This document shows positions 24,939 to 33,872 of a DNA stretch of 64,000 bases, piece after piece. The translations under genes and the position numbers were made by a program. A model generated the notes under the pieces. It saw only the letters and a list, made by a program, of their open reading frames with translations, had not been told where the DNA came from and searched no databases. Where the stretch lies: positions 1 through 64,000 of the forward strand of contig NZ_JASJOU010000021.1 of the NCBI RefSeq assembly GCF_030068605.1. The letters run 5' to 3'. The stretch comes from Xanthocytophaga agilis. Lineage in GTDB: Bacteria; Bacteroidota; Bacteroidia; Cytophagales; 172606-1. The stretch's first letter is position 1; each line of letters starts with the position of its first letter.

Positions 24939-25277
24939 TCATTTAGTTAGTTCGTCAACCGTTATATTCGTTATTTTTATTTCATAAACGTCAAGATGGT
25001 CGCCGGTGAATGAATGTGCGGAATTATAGCTATTCAAGACTTTTTCAATCCTCTCGTCGCCAAGTCCACACCAGTTTAATACAAATCTCACGTCTGATTT
25101 AGTTGCCTTACCTTCTACGTCTCTGTTGCCCAAAGTCATTGAGTATATTACATAACAACCAATAACTATTACTCCTATCAGTGAAATTCCGCCCCAGATT
25201 GTCAGTAGCAGCCTGCTTACTTTAACCATTTTTTCTTTCAAACCTATTTTAGCATTTTTTGTCAGTTGTATTTTCAT
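24939..25277 (-). CDS. Membrane-anchored protein of unknown function
   Basis: 112 residues from the ATG at 25277 (MKIQLTKNAKIGLKEK). Upstream in-frame starts exist. A lysine-rich cytoplasmic head is followed by one membrane span (LLLTIWGGISLIGVIVIGCYVIY), then an extracytoplasmic domain with VRFVLNWCGLGDERIEKVLN and DVYEIKITNITVDELTK. No family was recognised. Immediately downstream sits a frame-disrupted fragment (24691-24918) that may belong to the same protein. Confidence 0.45.
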   Translation of the reverse strand: MKIQLTKNAKIGLKEKMVKVSRLLLTIWGGISLIGVIVIGCYVIYSMTLGNRDVEGKATKSDVRFVLNWCGLGDERIEKVLNSYNSAHSFTGDHLDVYEIKITNITVDELTK

Positions 25278-25472
25278 ATCATGGAATATAACTGGTAAAT
25301 AAACGAACCTTTCTTTGACTTCAAATAAAGATACAGAATGTATAATTATATTATTCAAGCCTCAATTGTGTCCCATTCCTCAAATCTTAGTCATCATTTG
25401 CTTAACAAGATCGATTAGCTTGAATTGATTAATCTGATTGGGCTTATACATGTCCCAAATTGGGAATAGCTT

Positions 25473-25758
25473 TTAGCTCATATGTAACTCCTCTATAAAG
25501 TGAGCAAGGAGAAAGACTGGAGTAACAATATGGATTCTTCCTTGTAACAAAGCATAAGCAATATCAGCACTCCTATCAGCATATCCTCCTGCCTTCATGG
25601 GTTTGATAATACCATTTTTGACAGGAGGTTGTAGGAACAGGCAAAGGCAATCCTGCCAACGCTAAAGCAATAATGGTTATACCAAGTACGACTACCGTCC
25701 AGTCTTCGGTAAAGATAAATCGTGTTTTTTCAGGAAGGGTTTGAGTAACTCGAGACAT
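25473..25758 (-). pseudogene. Remnant of a YeiH-type (putative sulfate exporter) transporter, fused to another gene tail
   Basis: From the ATG at 25758 the frame gives MSRVTQTLPEKTRFIFTEDW then TVVVLGITIIALALAGLPLPVP, which resembles the start of YeiH-family membrane proteins (about 330-440 residues). After about 45 residues the match stops. A different frame then reads VKNGIIKPMKAGGYADRSAD, AYALLQGRIHIVTPVFLLAH, to a TAA at 25473, which looks like the end of an unrelated protein. This suggests an internal deletion that joined two genes. It is the last piece of the second SusC/D operon. The YeiH assignment rests on a short segment. Confidence 0.5.
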
Positions 25759-25793
25759 CGAAATCAGGTTAGCTATATTTTTATAAATGTATT

Positions 25794-27251
25794 TTAATTC
25801 AAAAAAGGCTTTAGAGGCATAATAGGTGTTTTAAAGATATCTTTCAGAGCTCTTTTGGCCGCATAATATCCACACATACCATGTACGCCTCCACCAGGAG
25901 GCGTTGAAGAAGAGCAGATATAAATGCCTTTGGCTGATGTTTTATAGGGAGAAAGACGCAAAGCGGGCCGTGTATATAATTGAGTCAAATCAATCACTCC
26001 ACCATTAATGTCTCCACCTATATAATTTGGATTGTACGATTCCATTTGTATCGTATTCATAGTATGCCGGGCTAGAATACGGTCTTTGAAACCAGGGGCA
26101 AAACGCTCAACCTGATCCTCAATTGCATTGGTCATATCTACTGTGGAACCATGAGGTACATGGCAATAGCCCCATAGGGTTTGCTTTCCTTCTGGTGCAC
26201 GTGAAGGGTCGAAAGCACTTTGTTGAGCTAGTAACACAAAAGGAGCTTTTGGATGTTTGCCGCTCCATATCTCTTTCTCAGATAGGGCTATTTCCTGAAA
26301 AGTGTTCCCCAGATGAAGGGTTCCTGCCTGTTTGCACTCTGTCGCTTTAAAAGGAACAGGACCATCCAACGCCCAATCTACTTTAAATACGCCCATGCCA
26401 TATTTATAATTGTTAAGTTGCCAGCGGTACAGTGGGGAAAACTGATCTCCGGCAATTTTAAGTAGTTGTCTGGGGGTCAGATCAAAAAGAATGGCCCGAC
26501 TGGAAGGGAGTTGCTTTAGAGAATGTATCCACTGATCGGTTTCTATCTTACCACCCAGCGAAACAAAATACGAAGCCAGCGCATTGGCAATCGATTGGGA
26601 CCCACCTTTGGGTAGAGGCCATCCATACAAATGTCCAGCTGTCATCAGGACCAGTCCAATGGCAGAAGTTGTCATATGAGACAATGGCTGTATCGAGTGA
26701 GCAGCCATACCAGCCCATAATCCTTTGGCTTTTTCTGTAGAAAAATAGTTCGACAGGCGACTAGCAGAAGGCAATGCTTTCAGACCAAACTCAGCCATTT
26801 TAATCGGATATATTGGAAACTGCAAAGGCCCCAGTACATCTGCTGCGATCTTGGGCCAATCATTGAGCAAAGGTTCGATCAACCGTAAGTAAGGGAGTCG
26901 ATCCTTTCCCAGTAACTCAGCTGTTTTATCAATTGATGAAGTTAGAATCGCGGCTGTTCCATCATCAAATGGATGCGCCGCTGCTGCAGGTGGCTGAATA
27001 TACTCCAGTCCATGCTCAGTTAATGGAAGACTTTGAAAAAAGGGCGATCCAGCAGCCATAGGATGAATGGCCGAACAAACATCGTGTTTAAATCCTGGCA
27101 GCGTCAATTCCGAAGTACGTAAGCCCCCTCCTATTGCTTTCTGTCCTTCTATCAGCAGTACTGAAAGTCCTGCCTGTTGCAAGGCTATCCCTGCTGCAAG
27201 CCCGTTGGGACCTGAGCCTACTACTACTGCATCATATTCATAATGTGCCAT
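25794..27251 (-). CDS. FAD-dependent oxidoreductase, phytoene-desaturase-like
   Basis: A 485-residue flavoprotein. The dinucleotide-binding motif is VVGSGPNGLAAGIALQQAG (G12-x-G14-x-x-G17), followed by an acidic residue ending beta-2 (LLIEGQKAIGGG), as in FAD-dependent amine oxidase / carotenoid desaturase types. The C-terminal FAD segment GIYICSSSTPPGGGVHGMCGYYAA is present. There is no signal peptide, so it is cytosolic. Members annotated as NAD(P)/FAD-dependent oxidoreductases are poorly characterised. It is 48 bp downstream of the SoxC-like gene and in its operon, so its substrate may be a product of that pathway (inference). Confidence 0.9.
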   Translation of the reverse strand: MAHYEYDAVVVGSGPNGLAAGIALQQAGLSVLLIEGQKAIGGGLRTSELTLPGFKHDVCSAIHPMAAGSPFFQSLPLTEHGLEYIQPPAAAAHPFDDGTAAILTSSIDKTAELLGKDRLPYLRLIEPLLNDWPKIAADVLGPLQFPIYPIKMAEFGLKALPSASRLSNYFSTEKAKGLWAGMAAHSIQPLSHMTTSAIGLVLMTAGHLYGWPLPKGGSQSIANALASYFVSLGGKIETDQWIHSLKQLPSSRAILFDLTPRQLLKIAGDQFSPLYRWQLNNYKYGMGVFKVDWALDGPVPFKATECKQAGTLHLGNTFQEIALSEKEIWSGKHPKAPFVLLAQQSAFDPSRAPEGKQTLWGYCHVPHGSTVDMTNAIEDQVERFAPGFKDRILARHTMNTIQMESYNPNYIGGDINGGVIDLTQLYTRPALRLSPYKTSAKGIYICSSSTPPGGGVHGMCGYYAAKRALKDIFKTPIMPLKPFLN

Positions 27252-27298
27252 TTATTTCCGGTTTCTATACGTTTTATTCTGGAAGCTCTTTTCACTTC

Positions 27299-28555
27299 TC
27301 ACCGTAACTTTTCAGGTTTAAATACCACACTTCCATCTGGTTTGATAACCCATGCTGTTACAGGATTCAGGTGATATCCACCCATGTCTGTACCTCTGGC
27401 ATCAATTAACTGCTTCAGGGTAGGTTGTGTATAGCCTGTTTCGTCTGTGACACGACTTAAGATCTCTGTTGACTCTCCTTTCCATTGCCACAAATACCGA
27501 AAGGCGGTATGTGCCTTGTCCAATATGGGTTCCTGAAGAGTTGCCTTGTGCCATGACTTTCCGGCATCTGTACTCACCTCTACATATAACACTTTACCTC
27601 GACCGGACCATGCAATCCCTCTGATCTCCAGCCAACCTTTCTCAATATGTTGAGGATAGGAAGGAAAGGTGATGATCGACCGCGCATCCATATCAAAGCT
27701 AAACATACGTATTTTTCCGTCCCGAATTGTTTCTGTGTAGCGGGAAGTTTCTTCCCGGGTCATATAGGGTTGATCTGAAAGTTCTATCCGGCGCAGCCAT
27801 TTTACATTGGCATTGCCTTCCCAACCTGGTAAAAATAACCGAATGGGGTAGCCTTGTTCTGGTCGCAAGGCCTCCCCATTCTGTGCATAGGCAATAATAG
27901 CGTCATCCCACCCTTTTTTGACAGGAACACTACGTGTCATGACTGCGGCGTCTGAACCTTCGGCCAGAAACCAAGTCGCTCCGGGCTTTACACCCACTTC
28001 TCTGAATAATGTTGAAAGCTTTACGCCTGTCCATTCACTCTGGCTAGTTAATCCGCAGATCTCCTGTGGAGTCATAGTTTCTTTTCCGGTACGAAAATTT
28101 CCGGAACATTCCAGAAAAGCAATCCGTGATATGGAAGGAAAACGCTTCAGATCAGCCACAGTGAAGACAAGCGGCTTCTCTACCATGCCATGAACAAGCA
28201 GTTTGTGTTTGCCCGGATCGATGGTTGGAATACCAGCATGATGTCTTTCAAAGTGAAGGTCAGAGGGCGTAATAGTCCCATAGAAATCCTGCAATGGAGA
28301 TCGGGACGAAATATCGGATGGTTTACGAACAGGCTTCTCAAAAGCAGATCGTCCACCTATTTCACTTGGAAAAGGACCCAGTTGTTTAGTAGGATCTTCT
28401 TCGGACTGAAAAACGGATGCCGGAATGGCCTTTTGAATTGTTTTTCCTAAGGCAGTCTGAACAAACACTACAGCAGCTGTTGCAGCTCCCCCAAGCAGCG
28501 AACGGCGTTTGATTTTTTGGGAGAATAGTGATTTATCTGAAGATTTGTCATCCAT
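27299..28555 (-). CDS. Sulfite dehydrogenase, SoxC-type molybdopterin oxidoreductase
   Basis: A 418-residue protein. The N-terminus has a twin-arginine signal (KIKRRSLLGGAATAAVV, R17-R18), so it is folded with cofactor and exported to the periplasm. The sulfite-oxidase fold domain includes the molybdenum ligand C150 in IAFLECSGNFRTG and a C-terminal dimerisation domain (WSGRGKVLYVEVSTDAGKSW). SoxC oxidises sulfite or Sox-bound sulfane sulfur and passes electrons to a cytochrome c partner (SoxD). The next gene upstream encodes a cytochrome c, so a SoxCD-like pair is likely. No other sox genes (soxXYZAB) are present in the window. Confidence 0.92.
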   Translation of the reverse strand: MDDKSSDKSLFSQKIKRRSLLGGAATAAVVFVQTALGKTIQKAIPASVFQSEEDPTKQLGPFPSEIGGRSAFEKPVRKPSDISSRSPLQDFYGTITPSDLHFERHHAGIPTIDPGKHKLLVHGMVEKPLVFTVADLKRFPSISRIAFLECSGNFRTGKETMTPQEICGLTSQSEWTGVKLSTLFREVGVKPGATWFLAEGSDAAVMTRSVPVKKGWDDAIIAYAQNGEALRPEQGYPIRLFLPGWEGNANVKWLRRIELSDQPYMTREETSRYTETIRDGKIRMFSFDMDARSIITFPSYPQHIEKGWLEIRGIAWSGRGKVLYVEVSTDAGKSWHKATLQEPILDKAHTAFRYLWQWKGESTEILSRVTDETGYTQPTLKQLIDARGTDMGGYHLNPVTAWVIKPDGSVVFKPEKLR

Positions 28556-28599
28556 ATGGTCTACTCACAGAGTTTTTAATGCCGGGCAAATAAAAGAAT

Positions 28600-29214
28600 C
28601 TATCGTACTTCAGGTCCACCTCTTCGGTCATCAGGTACGAAGTATTTCTGAGCAGGCATCTGAATTTTGGGTAATGTTTCGGCGTTGAGTACAGTTGTTG
28701 AGTCAATGATCCGATTGGCTGCCAGCAAAAAGGCTGTCAAACTATACACTTCTTTATCTGATAAGGAACCAGGCTGATTAAACGGCATAGCCCGACGTAT
28801 ATAATCAAACAGGGTAGTAGAATAAGGCCAATAGTTACCAATGGTTTTTTCTTTTACGTCTGCACCTCCAACCAGTTGATTGTTTGGGCCTTCCTTGCCT
28901 GTTTTTCCATGACAGACGGCACATTTTGCAGCATATAATTGCTGTCCATCTACGAAATTTCCCGATCCGGCAGGCAGGCCTTTTCCATCAGGACGCACAT
29001 CGATATCCCATGCTTGTATCTCAGCCTCGGTGGCCACATGACCCAGAGAAAAGCTTTCCGGCCAGCGAACCGAATCAATTATCACTGAATCTTTGGCACT
29101 TTCTGTACTAACAGCCGTATGTACTGCTGCCTGTACACCCGGTCTGCTACATGCCCAGTGTACCAGGCACAAACAAAGAGAGGCTACAAAAACGATATAT
29201 GTATACTTACTCAC
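28600..29214 (-). CDS. Cytochrome c lipoprotein, SoxD-like electron acceptor
   Basis: A 204-residue protein with a lipoprotein signal (HWAC, C22) and a class I cytochrome c domain: C98-A-V-C101-H102 haem motif, and methionine ligand likely in RRAMPFNQPGSLSDKEVYSLTAFLL. This C-terminal segment is typical of SoxD and related cytochromes. It would take electrons from the SoxC-type enzyme encoded 45 bp downstream and pass them to the respiratory chain. Anchored to a periplasm-facing membrane. Full length for this type. Confidence 0.9.
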   Translation of the reverse strand: MSKYTYIVFVASLCLCLVHWACSRPGVQAAVHTAVSTESAKDSVIIDSVRWPESFSLGHVATEAEIQAWDIDVRPDGKGLPAGSGNFVDGQQLYAAKCAVCHGKTGKEGPNNQLVGGADVKEKTIGNYWPYSTTLFDYIRRAMPFNQPGSLSDKEVYSLTAFLLAANRIIDSTTVLNAETLPKIQMPAQKYFVPDDRRGGPEVR

Positions 29215-29361
29215 AAATGCAGATTGCTAAGAAACCCTAAAAAAGAAAGTAGACTTTCTATCTCCAGAAGAAACAGAAAGTCCGATTATGTTGACTAAAT
29301 CCGTTGATTCAAGTCCCTCATTTATCTTCCTAATGAAGATGTATCTTACCGGATATTGAAA

Positions 29362-31035
29362 TTACTTATACTTTCCAGCTTCTAGTGTACTGGAAGGTAA
29401 GGCATAGGATCGGTTCACCTTTTCCAGTACTACATAAATTGAGTCTTTATACTGATCGATTCCTTTCAGAATTACCCGATTCCCATCTGTAGTCTCGTAA
29501 TGGAGAATCATCCGGTTACGTTTCTCGCTTTTCTTTGCGGTTGCAAATTCCCGATCTCTACGAGTAGAAGCAGCTTTGGGATCAATCATTTTTACTTCAT
29601 CGCCAATATGCTTCCAGGCTTCAGGATTTATCCAGTTGGGGTCCAGAGAAGCTTTTTCTGTTGAAGCACCTTCTGTCAATGGCTTATCTATTCCTCCATT
29701 CAGATTTTTCTCCGTTCCACCATCACCACCGACACCTGCTACCCGATTGCGTCGATCAGGAATAGCTTTGTATTTATCCTGAAGATAAAGCACATGGTCT
29801 ACCGTATCTGCATAATAATGAAACGCTCGTTGTCCTCCACCTACACCTGTCAGTTCAAACGTGCGGTTAATGTCTCGTTGGGGATCACCTCCACCATTGG
29901 ATAAATCCAGTGCTGTTGGCTTATTTACTCTGAAGGTCAATGTTGTCCAATTTTCAAAAGTAGCCTGTTGCCAGCGTACTGTGTCCAGAGGAGAATATGG
30001 AATAGTTTGATTGTTTACTTTAAATTCCGTTACATTGTACAAACCGCGAAGAGCTGTTACACCTTTGGTTGAAGGTTGTTTATACGGATCGTATTTGAAG
30101 TTTACATATTGCAGATAGAACAATAAAATCAGAAACACATAAAATACCCCAACTTTTATTGCAGCCCGTGTATACTTCTGCCATTTTTGAGAAAATGATG
30201 GATAATAATTGACAGGGATAGTGAGCCGCTCCAAAATCAGTAGGTTATAGAGTCTTGGAATATCCTGAACTAACAAGAAGCCTGACAGAAGAACAAAATA
30301 GGAACTATACACATGCACCCCTCCATCATAGGCAAAATTCACAAACACAATATCTCCCAATGCACCAAATAACAGGATAGCGCCGAAGGTGGTAGTTCCT
30401 CTGAAAAACAACAATGCTCCCGCTAACACTTCTACTACCCCTGCAAATACCTGATACCAGGGAACAATCCCGATAGAAAGCCAGTAGATTTTTTGTGCTG
30501 TAAGATCACCAAAGTTTGTATTCAGTAGCCCCACAGATGGATAAGGCATCTGAACAGGAAGCAATTTGGTAAAACCAAATCCAATGATACCAATACCTGC
30601 CCGGTATCGTACAATGGCACGAAGCCAGTAATACAGATTATTATATTCTTTTGGCTGTGGCTTTCTGTATCGGTCTACCACCGTCCAGATAACTCCTACG
30701 CCAATCGAAACCAGTAGTGTAATAACCCAGTTGGCATAGCCGTTGAGCTGGCTTCCAAAAATTTTGTTTCCAAAGAAATTAATCCCCGAACCAAAGCGGG
30801 CTATATCGTATAGATCCCGATAATGCAGATTGGTCCAGTCAATATGAATCACATGGTCATACCACTCTGCATTGTTCGGAATGGAAATGCTAACAAAAAA
30901 GATGAAGGCGATACGAAAAGCAATCTTCTGATACTCCTTCCAGTTGGAAAGTCGGGTATTCAGACCTGAATTTACCTCTGCTGGAGAAGAAGTATCCAAG
31001 ACAACATTTTCGTGAACAGTTTCCGTTTTAGACAT
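29362..31035 (-). CDS. DoxX-like membrane protein with long C-terminal domain, paralog 2
   Basis: A 557-residue protein. The N-terminal 310 residues hold several membrane spans with the DoxX-type core (YRAGIGIIGFGFTKLLPVQM, VPWYQVFAGVVEVLAGALLFF). The C-terminal part is an extracytoplasmic beta-rich domain (GLYNVTEFKVNNQTIPYSP, VRWQQATFENWTTLTFRVN). It resembles the adjacent protein (31079-32446) along its whole length but carries an extra polar insert of about 90 residues (VAGVGGDGGTEKNLNGG...). DoxX/DoxD relatives include the thiosulfate:quinone oxidoreductase subunit, and others act in thiol stress. Placement between SusD and a SoxCD-like pair favours a sulfur-linked membrane oxidoreductase, by inference. 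Confidence 0.82.
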   Translation of the reverse strand: MSKTETVHENVVLDTSSPAEVNSGLNTRLSNWKEYQKIAFRIAFIFFVSISIPNNAEWYDHVIHIDWTNLHYRDLYDIARFGSGINFFGNKIFGSQLNGYANWVITLLVSIGVGVIWTVVDRYRKPQPKEYNNLYYWLRAIVRYRAGIGIIGFGFTKLLPVQMPYPSVGLLNTNFGDLTAQKIYWLSIGIVPWYQVFAGVVEVLAGALLFFRGTTTFGAILLFGALGDIVFVNFAYDGGVHVYSSYFVLLSGFLLVQDIPRLYNLLILERLTIPVNYYPSFSQKWQKYTRAAIKVGVFYVFLILLFYLQYVNFKYDPYKQPSTKGVTALRGLYNVTEFKVNNQTIPYSPLDTVRWQQATFENWTTLTFRVNKPTALDLSNGGGDPQRDINRTFELTGVGGGQRAFHYYADTVDHVLYLQDKYKAIPDRRNRVAGVGGDGGTEKNLNGGIDKPLTEGASTEKASLDPNWINPEAWKHIGDEVKMIDPKAASTRRDREFATAKKSEKRNRMILHYETTDGNRVILKGIDQYKDSIYVVLEKVNRSYALPSSTLEAGKYK

Positions 31036-31078
31036 GTTTTTACGTATTTTAAGGTAGCTACATTGGTCAAAGGATCTT

Positions 31079-32446
31079 TTACAACTTCAAAGCTTTTTGT
31101 CTTCCCTGGCGTTGTACCTCTTCCAGCAGGTATTTTTTCTGAATCTTGTCCAGCACTACATAGAGTGTATCCTTGCTCTGAGTCAAACCTGACAAAATAA
31201 TTTGTGTACTATCAGGTCTGCTATAGTGAAGGATCAGCGTGTCATTAGGCTTGTCTTTGTTGCGATTTTTGAGATACAGCAGATGCTGAGTAGTATCCAA
31301 CTGATAGCTATAGTATGTCCTGCCAGTCGTTCCTGCCAGTTCATACTGACGTTCTTCGTCCTTTTCATACAACTCTTCGGTTCTTTTCTCAGGCGCTAAG
31401 GACACAGGCTGGTTAAGACGAACACTGATAGTAGCCCATTTCTCAAATACCACATCCTGCCAGCGAACCGGATCTGTTTTAGAATACGGAAGTTCTTTAC
31501 TGTTGATCCGGAACGTACGTACATTGTATAATCCACTGGCATTTGACAAACCTGCTTTTTGTGGATACTGATATGACCCTACCTGATATCCGGCATAACT
31601 CTTAAATCCATACAGAAATACAAACAGGAAAATGAATGCACTCTTTAGAACTATCCGTATGGCTTTCCACTTGCCTTCAAAAACAGGGTGGTAACGATTG
31701 GGAATAGTTGGTTTTTCAAGAGTGAGTAGGGTAAATAATCGTTTGATATCAAACGACAACAGAAATAACGCAATGGCAATCAGAAAGAAGCTATATACAT
31801 ATTCACCACCTGAATATGCCAGATTGGACATAAAGACATTTCCGGTGAATGGCAAAATAATCAGTGTAGCAACCGTAGTCGTTTTTCTGTTAAGCAATAA
31901 CAACCCAGCCAGAATCTCCACTCCTCCCAGAAAGGATTCATAGGATGGAACAATTCCCAGACTCAGCGAAAACAGCTTCCAGTCTGTGAAATCTCCATAG
32001 TAGGTATTCAGATTGCTTAGCGAGGGATAAGGAGATTGTAAAGGGAACAATTTGATAAAGCCGTAGCCTATTACACCTGCTGCCAGCCGGTAGCGCAACA
32101 AAACCCGCAATGCATATTGCCAACTAGTATACTCTTCACGTTTTGTATCCAGAAAACCCCATACCAGCGTTCCGGCCAAGGCCACCAGAGCTATGACACC
32201 CCAATCCGCAAAACTAGGGCTATCAGCAAACAAACGGGGTATATACCGGGACAGATAAAATATATCCCGATAATGTAGATCAAACCAGTTGATAGCAAAT
32301 AAGTCTCTGTAAAATTTCCAGTCCAGTGGTACTATCTGTAAAAAGAAGTAAATGAAAAAGAAACGGAACAGAACTTTCTCTGCTTTTGTCCAGGATGTAT
32401 CTGTCTCTAAATCAGGAGACAGGTAGGTTACGTTTATGGCTGACAT
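31079..32446 (-). CDS. DoxX-like membrane protein with long C-terminal domain, paralog 1
   Basis: A 455-residue protein with membrane spans through about residue 290, including the DoxX-type segments YRLAAGVIGYGFIKLFPLQS and YESFLGGVEILAGLLLL. An extracytoplasmic C-terminal domain (GLYNVRTFRINSKELPYSK, VRWQDVVFEKWATISVRLN) follows. It is a tandem duplicate of the next gene (44 bp apart) without that gene's glycine-rich insert. The pair may form a heterodimeric quinone-linked enzyme, as DoxA/DoxD do in archaea. That comparison is structural guesswork. It lies 47 bp after SusD 2 in one operon. Confidence 0.82.
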   Translation of the reverse strand: MSAINVTYLSPDLETDTSWTKAEKVLFRFFFIYFFLQIVPLDWKFYRDLFAINWFDLHYRDIFYLSRYIPRLFADSPSFADWGVIALVALAGTLVWGFLDTKREEYTSWQYALRVLLRYRLAAGVIGYGFIKLFPLQSPYPSLSNLNTYYGDFTDWKLFSLSLGIVPSYESFLGGVEILAGLLLLNRKTTTVATLIILPFTGNVFMSNLAYSGGEYVYSFFLIAIALFLLSFDIKRLFTLLTLEKPTIPNRYHPVFEGKWKAIRIVLKSAFIFLFVFLYGFKSYAGYQVGSYQYPQKAGLSNASGLYNVRTFRINSKELPYSKTDPVRWQDVVFEKWATISVRLNQPVSLAPEKRTEELYEKDEERQYELAGTTGRTYYSYQLDTTQHLLYLKNRNKDKPNDTLILHYSRPDSTQIILSGLTQSKDTLYVVLDKIQKKYLLEEVQRQGRQKALKL

Positions 32447-32492
32447 AATCTATCGATTTTAAAGTCTTGACATTAGATAAAAACAGGCAGAA

Positions 32493-33839
32493 TCAATACC
32501 CTGTATTCTGCTCCAGGGATTCATCTACTGTAACTTCCGTGATAGGAATAGGGAGTACATATTTATTGGTATTAGTCACCCCCAACACCGCTTCAACCCG
32601 ATGGGTACGTACCAGATCAAACCAACGATGTGGTTCAAAGGCAAACTCCAGACGACGTTCGTTCTCAATCGCCAGCAGAATTTCCTCCTGTGTCTGAGCA
32701 GGGCTATCCGAAAGACCTGCCCGATCACGAATGGCATTCAGATCATCCAGAGCTTCCGCTAATTTATCCTGATGGGCACGCGCCTCTGAACGGATTAGAT
32801 AGAGTTCAGCAATACGAATCACAAATGCAGGATCTGTGGCAGGACTTCGGTAATACATATTGCCATACCATAATCCAGCAGTGGTTTTGGCAATCAGGGC
32901 ACTGCGGTTTCCTCCTATATTTTCATCATTCACTAAAGAGATAAAGGTAGTATTGGGCGCCCATTGACGTGTTCCTCCATTGGCAGGTGGCTGCCAGTAG
33001 GTACGATGCCCATTGGTATAGGTCGAGCTATAAGCTAGTTCAAAAACAGACTCTTTTGTAGCCACAGCCTGGTTGCTGAAAAATGCACTATAAGGCTTAA
33101 CCAATTCGTAATCGGTATCCCCTATTACTTTATCAGCATACGCTTCTGCCTGAGCCCAATTTTCCTGGTAGAGATAATAACGTGCCAGTAATGCTCTGGC
33201 TGTCTTTTGTGTAGCCCGGTAACGGTTGGTAGTATTGGTCAGCAGTGTTTCTGCCTTAGTAAGGTCAGCCAATACCTGTGCATAGGTGTCAGCAAGGGAA
33301 CTACGTTTGATCCCATTTTTATCTGTAGCTGAAACAGTAGGCGTTAATACGATCTGTACACCACCCCAGGTTCTGGCGAGATCAAAATAGCATAGCCCTC
33401 TCACAAAATACGCCTCTCCCAACAAAGCATTTCGTTCTGCTTCTGTAAAAGAATCATCCGTTACAAGAGGTACTTTAGCAATAATATGATTGGCCCGGTT
33501 AATGGTTTCATAAATTCCGGACCACACAGTGGCAATGTTTCCATTATCAGATTTCACATCATGGTTAATAAAATCCTGGATAATGGATTGCGAACCTGTC
33601 CAAACAATATTATCACCAGACAGGTATCCAATAGATTGAAAGAGTGAGCCATAATAACTATCACTGGCCAGTTGACGGTACATACCCCGTGTGGCAGTTT
33701 TGGCAGAAGCTTCATCTACAATGGTCTGATCATCGGAAACAGAACTTTGAGGCTGCACATCCAGAAAATCCTTGCAACTATTCAATGATAGAGAGAATGC
33801 GATGAGCAGAACATATCGAAAGGTATGGTTAATCTTCAT
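32493..33839 (-). CDS. SusD/RagB-like surface lipoprotein 2
   Basis: A 448-residue lipoprotein (signal ending SLSLNSC, then KDFLDVQPQSSVSDDQTIVD). SusD features: EAYFVRGLCYFDLARTWGGVQIV in the TPR core, RIAELYLIRSEARAHQDKLAEALDDLNAIRDRAG near the C-terminus, and the closing ENERRLEFAFEPHRWFDLVR and QNTGY. It forms a lid on SusC 2 at the cell surface and binds the ligand. Position 34 bp after SusC 2 and before the DoxX genes makes it part of the sulfur-oxidation operon. The ligand is unknown. Confidence 0.95.
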   Translation of the reverse strand: MKINHTFRYVLLIAFSLSLNSCKDFLDVQPQSSVSDDQTIVDEASAKTATRGMYRQLASDSYYGSLFQSIGYLSGDNIVWTGSQSIIQDFINHDVKSDNGNIATVWSGIYETINRANHIIAKVPLVTDDSFTEAERNALLGEAYFVRGLCYFDLARTWGGVQIVLTPTVSATDKNGIKRSSLADTYAQVLADLTKAETLLTNTTNRYRATQKTARALLARYYLYQENWAQAEAYADKVIGDTDYELVKPYSAFFSNQAVATKESVFELAYSSTYTNGHRTYWQPPANGGTRQWAPNTTFISLVNDENIGGNRSALIAKTTAGLWYGNMYYRSPATDPAFVIRIAELYLIRSEARAHQDKLAEALDDLNAIRDRAGLSDSPAQTQEEILLAIENERRLEFAFEPHRWFDLVRTHRVEAVLGVTNTNKYVLPIPITEVTVDESLEQNTGY

Positions 33840-33872
33840 AGGTAATCACTGTTTTGCAACAAGAATTAAGGT

